From the NCBI GenBank assembly GCA_016786865.1, contig JAEUVE010000016.1, positions 59,941 to 123,940 of the forward strand: DNA of 64,000 bases, given 5' to 3'. This stretch comes from Sediminibacterium sp. GTDB taxonomy: Bacteria > Bacteroidota > Bacteroidia > Chitinophagales > Chitinophagaceae. Shown one piece after another: positions 55,288 through 62,413 of the stretch (position 1 is its first letter; each line of letters begins with the position of its first letter). Under the pieces are notes generated by a model. It had not been told where the DNA came from and ran no database searches. It saw only the letters and a program-made list of their open reading frames with translations. A program made the position numbers and the translations under genes.

Positions 55288-55319
55288 ATAAAAAAACCAC
55301 CCCGTTTTGTGGAGTGGTT
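55288..55319 (-). terminator. Terminator of Rhs module B
   Basis: Minus-strand hairpin AACCAC...GTGGTT (55295-55319) with inner GG/CC pairs and a following run of seven T. It lies about 20 bp past the stop of the membrane immunity candidate, immediately upstream of the short peptide ORF. Confidence 0.8.
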
Positions 55320-55341
55320 AAATAAACATGAATTTAATTTT

Positions 55342-55635
55342 TCAATTATACTTTGTTATATAAACTATATAAAAGCCAATTATTATAATAGAAATAAAAA
55401 TTAATACCCCAATAAAAAACTTTTTAACGCTTTTTCGCTTTGACAGATAATAACATACTGTACATAGTAGTTCTGAGAACACAAGCACAATAGCTAATTG
55501 AAGCAAAAAACTACCTGTTATCCAATCATTCTGCCGATATGAAATTGCCAGATATGAAAATACTATTGACGCTAAGAGCAAGAAAATCGGAACTAGTTGA
55601 ATTATCGATTTACTGTTGGCTAATTTGCTTTGCAT
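55342..55635 (-). CDS. Three-helix membrane protein, candidate immunity protein of module B
   Basis: A 97-residue protein with three clear membrane helices (IIQLVPIFLLLASIVFSYLA; GSFLLQLAIVLVFSELLCTVC; FFIGVLIFISIIIIGFYIVYI) and a basic loop (LSKRKSVKK). It is 3 bp downstream of the Rhs module B toxin tip. A membrane-resident immunity protein would fit a hydrolase toxin that attacks lipids. The pairing is inference; no immunity family is recognised. Confidence 0.6.
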   Translation of the reverse strand: MQSKLANSKSIIQLVPIFLLLASIVFSYLAISYRQNDWITGSFLLQLAIVLVFSELLCTVCYYLSKRKSVKKFFIGVLIFISIIIIGFYIVYITKYN

Positions 55636-55638
55636 AAT

Positions 55639-56670
55639 TTATTTTTTCTTTTTTTCTTCCTTATTAAAATCAGCAACCCCAAGACTTTTAAGTATTAGCG
55701 ATAATGCTTTCCTGTTTTCATCGGCATTATCTCCAAAAGCATAACTAAAATGCGGGTGGTTATCCCCTTTTTCTAAGAAACTTTGTAATGCCCCTATACC
55801 CTTAACAACATTATCTCCAGGAATATCGATTCTTATAATATTTTTTATATTCTTATTTGAAGATAATGCTTTTGATAAGTCTGACTTGCCATCAAATGTT
55901 GCACCTATTAAAATGAGGTTATCAATTATTTGCCCCTTATTTGCAAGCATGAGTGCGGATTGTGCCATTGTAACTGCTCCCGTACTATAGCCTGCCAAAT
56001 TAAACTGCTCATTTTTCATTAACGGATTTGCTTTCCTATCAGCTTCAATCTGTTCAACAGTGCTTTTAATACGCCAATCCACGTTATCATCTGTAACTTT
56101 TGAACTTGTTCCCATACCACCAAATCCGCTATATGACATATTTCTCAACTCATAATAGGGCTTAGTACTGTACATACCCACCGCCCATGCAGCATCTCTC
56201 TGTTGTGCCATCAAGCCATGTGAATGAGCATCTATATCCTTACTTAAAAAGATATTTCCATGTTTTGCAAATGAACTAAGCATCTTGCCTATATAGCCTG
56301 TATTACCTGCATCATGTCCTGCACCTGCCGAGAAGTATAAACGTTCCCCATTAATATCAATGTATTTGATAGGGTCATTTGCACAGTATGCATAAGGAGA
56401 AATGGGGGAATACTCTCCAGCATAAGGATCAATACTTCCCCAACGTCCTATTTGATTGTTGTACATCCTCGCCCCATAATCATACAACTCCAACCCGCTG
56501 CCATCACTGAACTCCTTCTCCTGCAACTCCTTCCCGTTGTACTTGTAACGGTTTTCTAATTTCCCTGCCGCCTTACTACTTATCCCCGCCATCGTCAACC
56601 CGAACGGATAATAATTACCGTACCTATTTTGATGCAACTGCAAAAACACGGGAAGCCGCCAAGGCATCAC
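55639..56670 (-). CDS. Orphan Rhs C-terminal fragment, module B (alpha/beta-hydrolase toxin tip)
   Basis: Rhs homology begins abruptly at [19 protein letters not shown] (about residue 20) and runs to [14 protein letters not shown] (about 98-111). The tip (about 112-343) has [18 protein letters not shown] with the nucleophile elbow G-Y-S229-T-G, a following strand [11 protein letters not shown], candidate acids D282/D286 in [10 protein letters not shown], and His in [10 protein letters not shown]. This is the layout of a lipase-like alpha/beta hydrolase. The first about 18 residues are not Rhs and come from non-homologous DNA; the Rhs N-terminus is missing. It is thus probably a silent or recently truncated cassette. 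Confidence 0.8.
   Translation of the reverse strand: MMPWRLPVFLQLHQNRYGNYYPFGLTMAGISSKAAGKLENRYKYNGKELQEKEFSDGSGLELYDYGARMYNNQIGRWGSIDPYAGEYSPISPYAYCANDPIKYIDINGERLYFSAGAGHDAGNTGYIGKMLSSFAKHGNIFLSKDIDAHSHGLMAQQRDAAWAVGMYSTKPYYELRNMSYSGFGGMGTSSKVTDDNVDWRIKSTVEQIEADRKANPLMKNEQFNLAGYSTGAVTMAQSALMLANKGQIIDNLILIGATFDGKSDLSKALSSNKNIKNIIRIDIPGDNVVKGIGALQSFLEKGDNHPHFSYAFGDNADENRKALSLILKSLGVADFNKEEKKKK
56462..56612. repeat. Rhs core repeat, copy B
   Basis: This copy of the shared Rhs core encodes about 50 residues, from [11 protein letters not shown] through LYDYGARMY. It is nearly identical to 53828-53975 and clearly related to 63671-63820. Homology stops sharply at about 56612 on the side facing the recombinase genes. 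Confidence 0.85.
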
Positions 56671-56771
56671 TCAAAGAACTTGTCTATACCCTAAAAATAC
56701 ATCGTTTTTTTGTTTCAGTTGAAAAGAAAAATATGATCCCGCAGGGTGATGGACGGGGCGCAAAAAGATAA
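56616..56771 (+). other. Possible protein-coding remnant facing the Rhs module
   Basis: A plus-strand frame of 51 codons ends at TAA 56769-56771. It reads like a real C-terminal end ([20 protein letters not shown] and following) but has no start and begins where Rhs homology stops. It could be the tail of a gene cut off by recombination, or chance. I recognise no family. Confidence 0.3.
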
Positions 56772-56832
56772 ACGATTGCCCCTTTCGGTGCAACCGTTTT
56801 AAACCATCCTGCGGGCAATCGTTTATCTTTTT
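56738..56832. repeat. Interlocking inverted repeats in the recombinase-proximal non-coding region
   Basis: A 20-bp perfect inverted repeat pairs 56762-56781 (AAAAAGATAAACGATTGCCC) with 56813-56832. A second one pairs CCCGCAGG (56738-56745) with CCTGCGGG (56808-56815), with ATGG/CCAT pairs inside. The two right arms share GGG at 56813-56815, so the full stems are mutually exclusive or form a pseudoknot-like arrangement. The surrounding 56671-57031 also has AGCCGCCG/CGGCGGCT arms (56845-56852 and 56880-56887) and no convincing gene. Confidence 0.7.
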
Positions 56833-57031
56833 GTGCAAGCCAAAGCCGCCGGCACGGGTTCGCACTTAAAGGCTGTTTACGGCGGCTGCGGCAGCCTGCA
56901 GATCATCTTACCATTGCGCAACCTGTTCCACCTCCAGCAACCCAAACAAACAAAGATCCGGCGCAGCCACCCTGCTGCCGCAGGCCTGCTGTAAAGCGAA
57001 GCGGACAGCATAAAACAGATCGTTGGATATT

Positions 57032-57114
57032 TAACATAATGGTGTTATAGGCAAAGGCGATAGCCCGCAGCGCAGCGGAGCCCGCAGGGTTTGACTATAA
57101 CTTCCATTATGTTA
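57032..57114. other. attC-like nested inverted repeat, candidate recombination site
   Basis: Outer arms TAACATAATGG (57032-57042) and CCATTATGTTA (57104-57114) are perfectly complementary over 11 bp. Inner arms GTTATAG (57044-57050) and CTATAAC (57095-57101) are complementary over 7 bp. The gap between boxes is one base on the left and two on the right, giving an asymmetric internal loop. About 44 variable bases in the centre contain two GCCCGCAG copies. This two-box-per-arm layout resembles folded integron attC sites, though the boxes do not fit the exact attC consensus. It lies 55 bp from the recombinase gene. Confidence 0.65.
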
Positions 57115-57156
57115 CTTAGCCAACACCTTGTGTGTAGGTTCTGTGCGTTGGCCAAG
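57115..57156. repeat. Second inverted repeat next to the attC-like site
   Basis: CTTAGCCAAC (57115-57124) is mirrored by GTTGGCCAAG (57147-57156) with one mismatch and a 22-bp spacer. It lies between the attC-like palindrome and the recombinase stop codon, and may be a further binding site or the end of the recombinase transcript. Confidence 0.5.
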
Positions 57157-57168
57157 GATCGCTCTGTT

Positions 57169-58026
57169 TTATTTCATCGGATGATGCTGCTGTAATTCGG
57201 TTTTAAGATCATCCAGGTTATTCAACTGGTAACGCTGCGTTGAACTCACGTACTTGTGGCCTGCCATGTATTGCACCTGCCGAAGATGATGCTGTTTCAA
57301 CCAATGTGTAATGACACTGTGGCGGATTTGCTTGGCACTCATCAGCCTGCCGTTTAACTGCTTTAGCAACTTGAACATATACTGCAGCCGGTTATGAATA
57401 TTCTTCTCACTCACCGGTGTTTTCTTCGGTTCAACAAACAGGTATCCATCTTTGAACGGATTACTGCTAAGGTATTTTTGTAGTAGCAATACCTGGTTGG
57501 CATGTAGGTCTAACAGCCTTTCATTACTGTGCTGGGTGCCTTTGATAAATACCTTACAGTCCTTCATTCTAAAGTGATGTGATTTCAGTTTGATCAGTTC
57601 CGCTACTGTTACACCCTGGTAGATCATCAACCCCAACATGATTTTTTTGGATACATCTTCTTTCAACTGAAGACAATACTGTCCGTATAATGTTTCCAAC
57701 TCTTCCATGCTTAGCAGGTTCGCGGGCAGCTTCCTGATCAGTCCTTTGATGAACACACCGCTGGCCGGATTGTCATTTCTTTTTTCTATACTGATCAGGT
57801 AGCTACAATAATGGCGCACAACACCAAGTATCGCATGCAACCTTTTGTTGGTAATACCTGCACCGTAACAGTAACGCATATAATCAAGCAGGTCGTTGTA
57901 AGTAAACAACTCCGGTACTACATCTGCGTCTTTGAGCCAGTTTAAAAAATGCAGGCTGCTATGTGTGTACATTTCAATCGTTTTGGCACTAAGGCGTTTT
58001 TCCATCAGGTAGGTTTCAAAGTTCAT
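57169..58026 (-). CDS. Tyrosine recombinase with degenerate active site
   Basis: The 285-residue protein has an N-terminal SAM-like core-binding domain (about 1-90) and a catalytic-domain fold. The expected catalytic Arg I of the TGLRxxEL motif is Thr140 here (QGVTVAEL), and the HxxR motif reads KQIR, so the His is Lys232 while Arg235 stays. His257 (MAGH) and the nucleophile-position Tyr266 (STQRYQ) are kept. Loss of Arg I usually abolishes strand cleavage. Its start overlaps the intact recombinase gene by 4 bp (ATGA), so the two are co-translated. It may be a structural partner or have unusual chemistry. Confidence 0.85.
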   Translation of the reverse strand: MNFETYLMEKRLSAKTIEMYTHSSLHFLNWLKDADVVPELFTYNDLLDYMRYCYGAGITNKRLHAILGVVRHYCSYLISIEKRNDNPASGVFIKGLIRKLPANLLSMEELETLYGQYCLQLKEDVSKKIMLGLMIYQGVTVAELIKLKSHHFRMKDCKVFIKGTQHSNERLLDLHANQVLLLQKYLSSNPFKDGYLFVEPKKTPVSEKNIHNRLQYMFKLLKQLNGRLMSAKQIRHSVITHWLKQHHLRQVQYMAGHKYVSSTQRYQLNNLDDLKTELQQHHPMK

Positions 58027-58949
58027 AATGATTCATTTTTAAATTTCCATTTGGATGTATTGATCTCTGTTTCATTTGCCAGATGCGTATAGATCTGTGT
58101 GCTATCAAGATCGGCGTGTCCTAAGAACTGTTGTATCCTTTCCAGCTTCATACCGCTTTGTAAGAGGTGCGTGGCTATGCTGTGCCGCAGCGTATGCGTA
58201 CCGGCTTTCCTGGTGATCTTCGCTTTCTTTACCAACTGCTTTATTCGTACGTATAAACTTTCTCTTTGTATCGGCCGGCCTTTGTTGGCATCAATAAATA
58301 ATGCATTGCTTTTGTTATCCTGTAACAACTGTGGTCGGCCGTAGTCGATGTACAGTTTTATTTCTTCGAGGTTTTTCTCCGCTATCGGCACGAACCTTTC
58401 CTTGTAATGCTTACCCTTTCTTACATGCAATACTCCAGCCATTACATCAATGTCGTTCACTTCAAGGTTAACGCCTTCGTTCAATCGCAAGCCACAACCA
58501 TAATACACCGCCAGCATAGCTTTATCACGGATGCCTAAAATACTGTCTGGTACTGCTTCATAGAGTTGCCTGATTTCAGCCTGGGTGAGCCATACCGGCT
58601 TACCTCTTCTCTCTTCCAACCGCTCAAGATTAAAGCCTGCATTGACCCTCCTTGTTTCTCTCATGTACTTAGCCAGCAGTTTTAAAGCCTGTATCTGCTT
58701 ATTAATATGACCATTGCTATAAATGCCTTTGGCCTGTAACAGTGCTATAAAACCGTTTGCATCCGTGGCTACAAGCTGCTCCAGTGATAGTTTGCCGGTC
58801 GCTTCCTGGTAGTATAAAAAATCCCTTATTGCCCTTGTTAAACTCGGTATGCTTAGCGGTGAGTAGTTTAGCAGGGTTAGCCATTCAGCAAACGATCTGA
58901 GCAATAGTTGATACTCCGGGCTTTGCAGCCGATCCGGTTTCTTTTTCAT
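58023..58949 (-). CDS. Tyrosine recombinase, XerC/D-like, intact active site
   Basis: This 308-residue recombinase has all catalytic residues: Arg155 (GCGLRLNE), Lys180 (VRKGKHYKER), His252 and Arg255 (THTLRHSIATHLL), His278 (QFLGHADLDST) and the nucleophile Tyr287 (TQIYTH). The N-terminal SAM-like DNA-binding domain covers about residues 10-105. It is about Xer length but lies in an accessory region with a second recombinase, so it is unlikely to be the chromosomal dimer-resolution XerC or XerD. It probably acts on the palindromic site near 57.07 kb. Confidence 0.92.
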   Translation of the reverse strand: MKKKPDRLQSPEYQLLLRSFAEWLTLLNYSPLSIPSLTRAIRDFLYYQEATGKLSLEQLVATDANGFIALLQAKGIYSNGHINKQIQALKLLAKYMRETRRVNAGFNLERLEERRGKPVWLTQAEIRQLYEAVPDSILGIRDKAMLAVYYGCGLRLNEGVNLEVNDIDVMAGVLHVRKGKHYKERFVPIAEKNLEEIKLYIDYGRPQLLQDNKSNALFIDANKGRPIQRESLYVRIKQLVKKAKITRKAGTHTLRHSIATHLLQSGMKLERIQQFLGHADLDSTQIYTHLANETEINTSKWKFKNESL

Positions 58950-58980
58950 AAAATAAAATTTTACTAATAGTCTTTCTTCA

Positions 58981-59076
58981 GTGAACTACCGAACCACTGA
59001 ACTAAAACACAGTCGGGTATTGCGTTTGAGTGGTTCACCTGTCTTAGTGAACCACTACTGAACCACTGAACTACTG
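58981..59076. repeat. Cluster of GTGAACCACT-type repeats between primase and recombinase genes
   Basis: At least five copies or variants of TGAACYACY occur: 58983-58990, 58991-58998, inverted 59030-59039, 59048-59057 and 59059-59067, with further TGAACTA partial units. A perfect 10-bp hairpin AGTGGTTCAC (59030-59039) / GTGAACCACT (59048-59057) sits in the middle. The cluster covers the 105-bp gap and the last codons of the primase. It could be a binding array for the recombinases or primase, or a regulatory element. Confidence 0.6.
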
Positions 59077-61682
59077 ATCCTGTCCAGGATGATCTGCAGG
59101 TGGCCATCAATAGAAGATTTTAGGGTTTCGTATTCTTCCATGTTCACGATCATGTATTCATAACTACCCCGGTAACGGTTGCCACTACCCTTGATATAAC
59201 CGTACCTGGCCAGTTCCGCTAAGTAGCGTTTCATGTTGCTGGGATTGATGCGCAGGCGCTCCCGGATCTGTTTTGCGTTAAAGCTTGCTACACCACTCTC
59301 ATGCAACAACCTTTTCAGCAGTTCTAAAAAATCACGCGTGGCCTTGGTCAGTTCATCGCTCTTACTAAAGAGTACATTCTTGAGTAAGGTAAACGCAGCT
59401 TCTATATCGGCCACCGTGCTTTCTATACAAGGGTTCCCGGCCTTATCCTTCTTCACTGTTCGCTGGTACTGGTGATAGAACGTAATGGCTTCTATAAAGC
59501 CCAATAACAACGTCATCGTTCTGCGTGGCTTGAACACCTGCTCCGGTAATTCGATACACTTGGCATACGGGTTAACGATGCTCATGGGTTGCAATACCCT
59601 TTGCATGTTTTTAAACAGTGCCTGGTACTGCTGTTCTCTTGCCCGGTTCACTTCTCCGGCCGCCAGTTTAGCCTGATACCCGTTGATCAGCTTGTCCTGG
59701 TCTTTACTCATATCCGTGTACAGCAGGATACAGCGGTTGGCATTATCCTCGTAGAGTTTTTCTTTCGTAGTACAGCCGCTTACACATACCGGGCCTTCTA
59801 CTGTGAGCGTGATCGTTTTTAAATTACCCTTGCTGTCTTTGAGCGTAACCGTTTTACTGATCTTTCTTTTGGTCTGTAATTCCCTGAGCGGGTAGAACAC
59901 ACTCATGGCACCATCCAGGTCCTCTATCAGTATCAGCTTATGTTTGAGTTCTTCCTGCTTAAAGTAATACAGGGCATTCTCTGTGATCTGTGTGATCTCT
60001 ATCTTTTCTTCCTCCGGTACCAGGTCGCTGATCCTTTCCTGTAAATAAGTTTTACCGCTGCCGCTGGCTCCTAAGAACATCACGTGTAAAGGCGTGTGTT
60101 GTTTTCTTGTACAGTACACCAGGTAAGCGATCAGGCTGTTGGTGGTTTCTCCGACTATCCCGCTTTGCTCTATCAACTGGCTCGTGCGTTGCAATAGGTT
60201 CGGTTTCTTTAGTTCACTGATCGCTGCCTGTCGCTCGGCTGCTGTCATGGCTTCCCTCACTTCCTGTTTGGGTTGCAGGGCTTCTATTCTTTGCAGCCGG
60301 TATCCTTCCAGTGCACTGGTGAGTGCTGCGATGGTCGTGGCTGTGGCCGTTATAGGATGCTCGAAGGTGTCAGCGACACTGTTAATTGCTTGCTCCCGCT
60401 GGCCATGATTGTACAGGTCTAAGCTGTGCCACACAGGCAACGTTGTCTGATCTTTGTGTAGGATCTTCAACGTTACTTTCATCCGGTCTAAGCCCGTGAT
60501 CTTGATGCCGCCCAACACTTCTATATACAGTTCGCTGTCGTTATAAATAAGCAGTTCCGGGTTTTGTGTATTGAGTTTGTTGCCATGCTGCAATGCAGGT
60601 GGGGTAACAATTTCAGGGCTTTTATTTTCAATTGAAACAAAAATTTCTTTACGCTGTTCTATTAAATCATACAATATACTTGCATCATCGTGCGCCTGCA
60701 ATACACCGTTTACATCCTCGCCATCAGGCAAGCTTACCTTGGTGATCCTGACCTCCGGCAATAATCGTTTGAAGGTGCTGTAATGCTTGTTTACAGCCGC
60801 ATCCCCGGCCTCGTCCGCATCGAGCATAAAAATGATCTCTTCCAGTTGCGGCAATGCTATTATCGACTGCTGGTGTTCGTCCGTTAACCCATTGGTTCCA
60901 TAGAGTGCCAGTACACCATAGTTACTTTTAATCGCTTCCTGTTGTAACAAGCTGGCCGCGTCTATGATGCTTTCCGTTAAGATCAGCCTGGTAGTGGTTA
61001 GTTCCGGATAACCGGGATACAAGCCTTCTCTGCCTGTTAAATAAAAGTGCCGGCTGTCTTCGTTATCCGTAATGCTCCTGCCGTACAGGCTCACGATTTT
61101 ATTGTCCTGGTTCTTTAAAGCAAAGATGATGCAGTCCCTTGCCCATACGCTGTAACCCTTTACTGCTAATGGTTTGAGCAGACCGTACTGTTCGCAGGAC
61201 TTGATAAAATTCTTTTCCTTTAACACATGGTGCCAGTCACCACTGTTACAGCCAATCTCATGCACTTTGTAATCAATCGCCCTGCTTGCTGTATAATCAA
61301 CTGCCTTCGTTGTAAGCGGCAATGCCTTGGTAAAGTATTTAAACAATTTGCTTACTACTGCAATCTTTTCCAATGGCGCAGCTTCAATAAATAGTTTCGC
61401 TGTGGGTAGTGGGGTGCCATTAATGAGTGATGCTGCTTTGGTAATGGCTTCATGTTTGCTGCAATGCTCTTTGAGTTGTATAAACTGGATCGCATCGCCT
61501 GTACCGGCGTTGCAGTTGGAACTAAAGCAGCAGTAGGTGTTCGTCTTGGGGTATATCTGCAAGCTTGGTGTGCTGTCAGCATGGAACGGACAGTGTACGC
61601 GGCCATTCCTGTCAGCCTTTAATCCATAGTATTGCAATACTGCCGTAATGCTCAACTGTTCTTTAATGTCGGTTATCTCCAT
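59055..61682 (-). CDS. CHC2/Toprim primase fused to an AAA-type ATPase
   Basis: Residues about 25-60 form a CHC2 zinc finger of DnaG type (HCPFH with Cys31/His34; CCFSSNC). Residues about 225-310 form a Toprim domain: LTESIIDAASLL (catalytic Glu) and FMLDADEAGD (DxD). Residues about 530-640 form a P-loop ATPase with Walker A GASGSGKT and Walker B LILIEDLD. The C-terminus (about 800-865) resembles a winged helix (FNAKQIRERLRINPSNMKRYL). Total 875 residues. The DnaG catalytic-core N-half between zinc finger and Toprim is short. Such proteins suggest replication or DNA processing of a mobile element. The gene overlaps SymE by 20 bp. Confidence 0.82.
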   Translation of the reverse strand: MEITDIKEQLSITAVLQYYGLKADRNGRVHCPFHADSTPSLQIYPKTNTYCCFSSNCNAGTGDAIQFIQLKEHCSKHEAITKAASLINGTPLPTAKLFIEAAPLEKIAVVSKLFKYFTKALPLTTKAVDYTASRAIDYKVHEIGCNSGDWHHVLKEKNFIKSCEQYGLLKPLAVKGYSVWARDCIIFALKNQDNKIVSLYGRSITDNEDSRHFYLTGREGLYPGYPELTTTRLILTESIIDAASLLQQEAIKSNYGVLALYGTNGLTDEHQQSIIALPQLEEIIFMLDADEAGDAAVNKHYSTFKRLLPEVRITKVSLPDGEDVNGVLQAHDDASILYDLIEQRKEIFVSIENKSPEIVTPPALQHGNKLNTQNPELLIYNDSELYIEVLGGIKITGLDRMKVTLKILHKDQTTLPVWHSLDLYNHGQREQAINSVADTFEHPITATATTIAALTSALEGYRLQRIEALQPKQEVREAMTAAERQAAISELKKPNLLQRTSQLIEQSGIVGETTNSLIAYLVYCTRKQHTPLHVMFLGASGSGKTYLQERISDLVPEEEKIEITQITENALYYFKQEELKHKLILIEDLDGAMSVFYPLRELQTKRKISKTVTLKDSKGNLKTITLTVEGPVCVSGCTTKEKLYEDNANRCILLYTDMSKDQDKLINGYQAKLAAGEVNRAREQQYQALFKNMQRVLQPMSIVNPYAKCIELPEQVFKPRRTMTLLLGFIEAITFYHQYQRTVKKDKAGNPCIESTVADIEAAFTLLKNVLFSKSDELTKATRDFLELLKRLLHESGVASFNAKQIRERLRINPSNMKRYLAELARYGYIKGSGNRYRGSYEYMIVNMEEYETLKSSIDGHLQIILDRISSSVVQ

Positions 61683-61887
61683 CGGTAGAGCAGTTTTTGA
61701 TCGTGAGGGTATTGTGTTCTACCTGGATCTCTACCGGGTCGCCAACATTAAAACCCGCCTGCTCTAACCATAACCCGCATACATTTAACCAGGGGATCGT
61801 TTTACACTTGCCCGGACTACTCCAATCGCCACCGGTCACCCGGCACTTGTAGTGCAGCTTCGCTTTTCGGATCGTTTTCATTGCCAT
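61663..61887 (-). CDS. SymE-like toxin-family protein
   Basis: The small protein contains the SymE/AbrB-like segment IPWLNVCGLWLEQAGFNVGD plus PVEIQVEHNTLTI, which matches the C-terminal half of SymE (VPWI-x-LSG-x-WLEEAGF in the consensus). E. coli SymE is a nucleoid-binding toxin of a type I system repressed by an antisense RNA. Possible starts are the Met codons at 61896, 61887 or 61881; I chose 61887. Its stop lies inside the primase start (20-bp overlap), so the two are co-translated. It could be a toxin or, in this setting, an element regulator. Confidence 0.75.
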   Translation of the reverse strand: MAMKTIRKAKLHYKCRVTGGDWSSPGKCKTIPWLNVCGLWLEQAGFNVGDPVEIQVEHNTLTIKNCSTDGDNRH

Positions 61888-61894
61888 AAAAAAC

Positions 61895-61972
61895 ATTTAT
61901 CTGTTTTGGATATTCCAAAATTACTATTAAATATCTATTTTGGCAAGTAATAAATTTACAAAACAGATAAAT
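61895..61972. promoter_or_regulatory. Divergent operator region between symE-like and XRE genes
   Basis: A perfect 14-bp inverted repeat ATTTATCTGTTTTG (61895-61908) / CAAAACAGATAAAT (61959-61972) encloses a 7-3-7 palindrome TTTTGGATATTCCAAAA (61904-61920). A third, direct copy TATCTATTTTG is at 61932-61942. Three TATCTRTTTTG boxes in an AT-rich divergent spacer are what one expects for operators of the adjacent XRE repressor controlling both directions. Confidence 0.7.
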
Positions 61973-62022
61973 ATTGCCAATAATCCCCTTATTGGATATT
62001 TTTACAACCTAAACTATTGATC

Positions 62023-62385
62023 ATGGCACTGGCGGATAACATTAAGAAACTGAGGGAAGACAAGGGGTTGCTGCAAAAGGAAGTGGCCGCTGCCATTGGC
62101 TTAAAGCCCGCTCATTACAATAAAATAGAAAAGGCCCTCGTAGAGCCTTCTATCGAGACGCTCGATAAACTCGCCGCATTCTACGGCATTACCATCGATA
62201 ACATCGTGCACCTCGATGCTGCGCTGCCTACCAGCGTGCAGATGGAAGATAAATCCAATGCTGAACAGTTACGCCTTATTGCGCAACTCAATGAAAAAGA
62301 TAAGTCAACTGTTATGAACATCATTGATACCATGCTCACCAAACAAAAGTTCCAGGAGTTCTTCCAGCAAAATGTTGCACAATAA
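62023..62385 (+). CDS. XRE family helix-turn-helix regulator
   Basis: The ATG at 62023 gives a cro/CI-type helix-turn-helix at residues about 5-60 (NIKKLREDKGLLQKEVAAAIGLKPAHYNKIEKALVEPS in sequence, shown by its LLQKEVAAAIGL helix pair). A short C-terminal helical tail follows (about 75-120), possibly for dimerisation. It is the only plus-strand gene in the accessory block and is divergent from SymE, with matching repeats between them. It likely represses the SymE-primase-recombinase operon. Confidence 0.88.
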   Translation: MALADNIKKLREDKGLLQKEVAAAIGLKPAHYNKIEKALVEPSIETLDKLAAFYGITIDNIVHLDAALPTSVQMEDKSNAEQLRLIAQLNEKDKSTVMNIIDTMLTKQKFQEFFQQNVAQ

Positions 62386-62413
62386 AAAAGCCACCCCGGA
62401 GAGTGGCTTTTTT
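62384..62413. terminator. Bidirectional terminator between XRE gene and Rhs module C
   Basis: AAAAAAGCCAC ... GTGGCTTTTTT (62384-62413) serves both converging genes: the XRE stop codon overlaps its left edge and the lipoprotein gene ends at 62424. It is another member of the RCCACCCC hairpin family. Confidence 0.85.

Noticed and set aside
56671..56865. Minus-strand ORF of 64 codons in the structured region
   Set aside because: It lies over the interlocking inverted repeats, has no signal, domain or coding-like pattern, and its neighbours do not support translation.
57032..57114. Classical integron with intI and cassette array
   Set aside because: The recombinase shows no recognisable integron-integrase-specific insertion, the boxes do not match the attC core, and no array of attC-bounded single-gene cassettes is visible.
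57169..58949. Chromosomal XerC/XerD dimer-resolution pair
   Set aside because: The genes overlap each other in an accessory region, one lacks catalytic residues, and there is no dif-like 28-bp site nearby that I can recognise.
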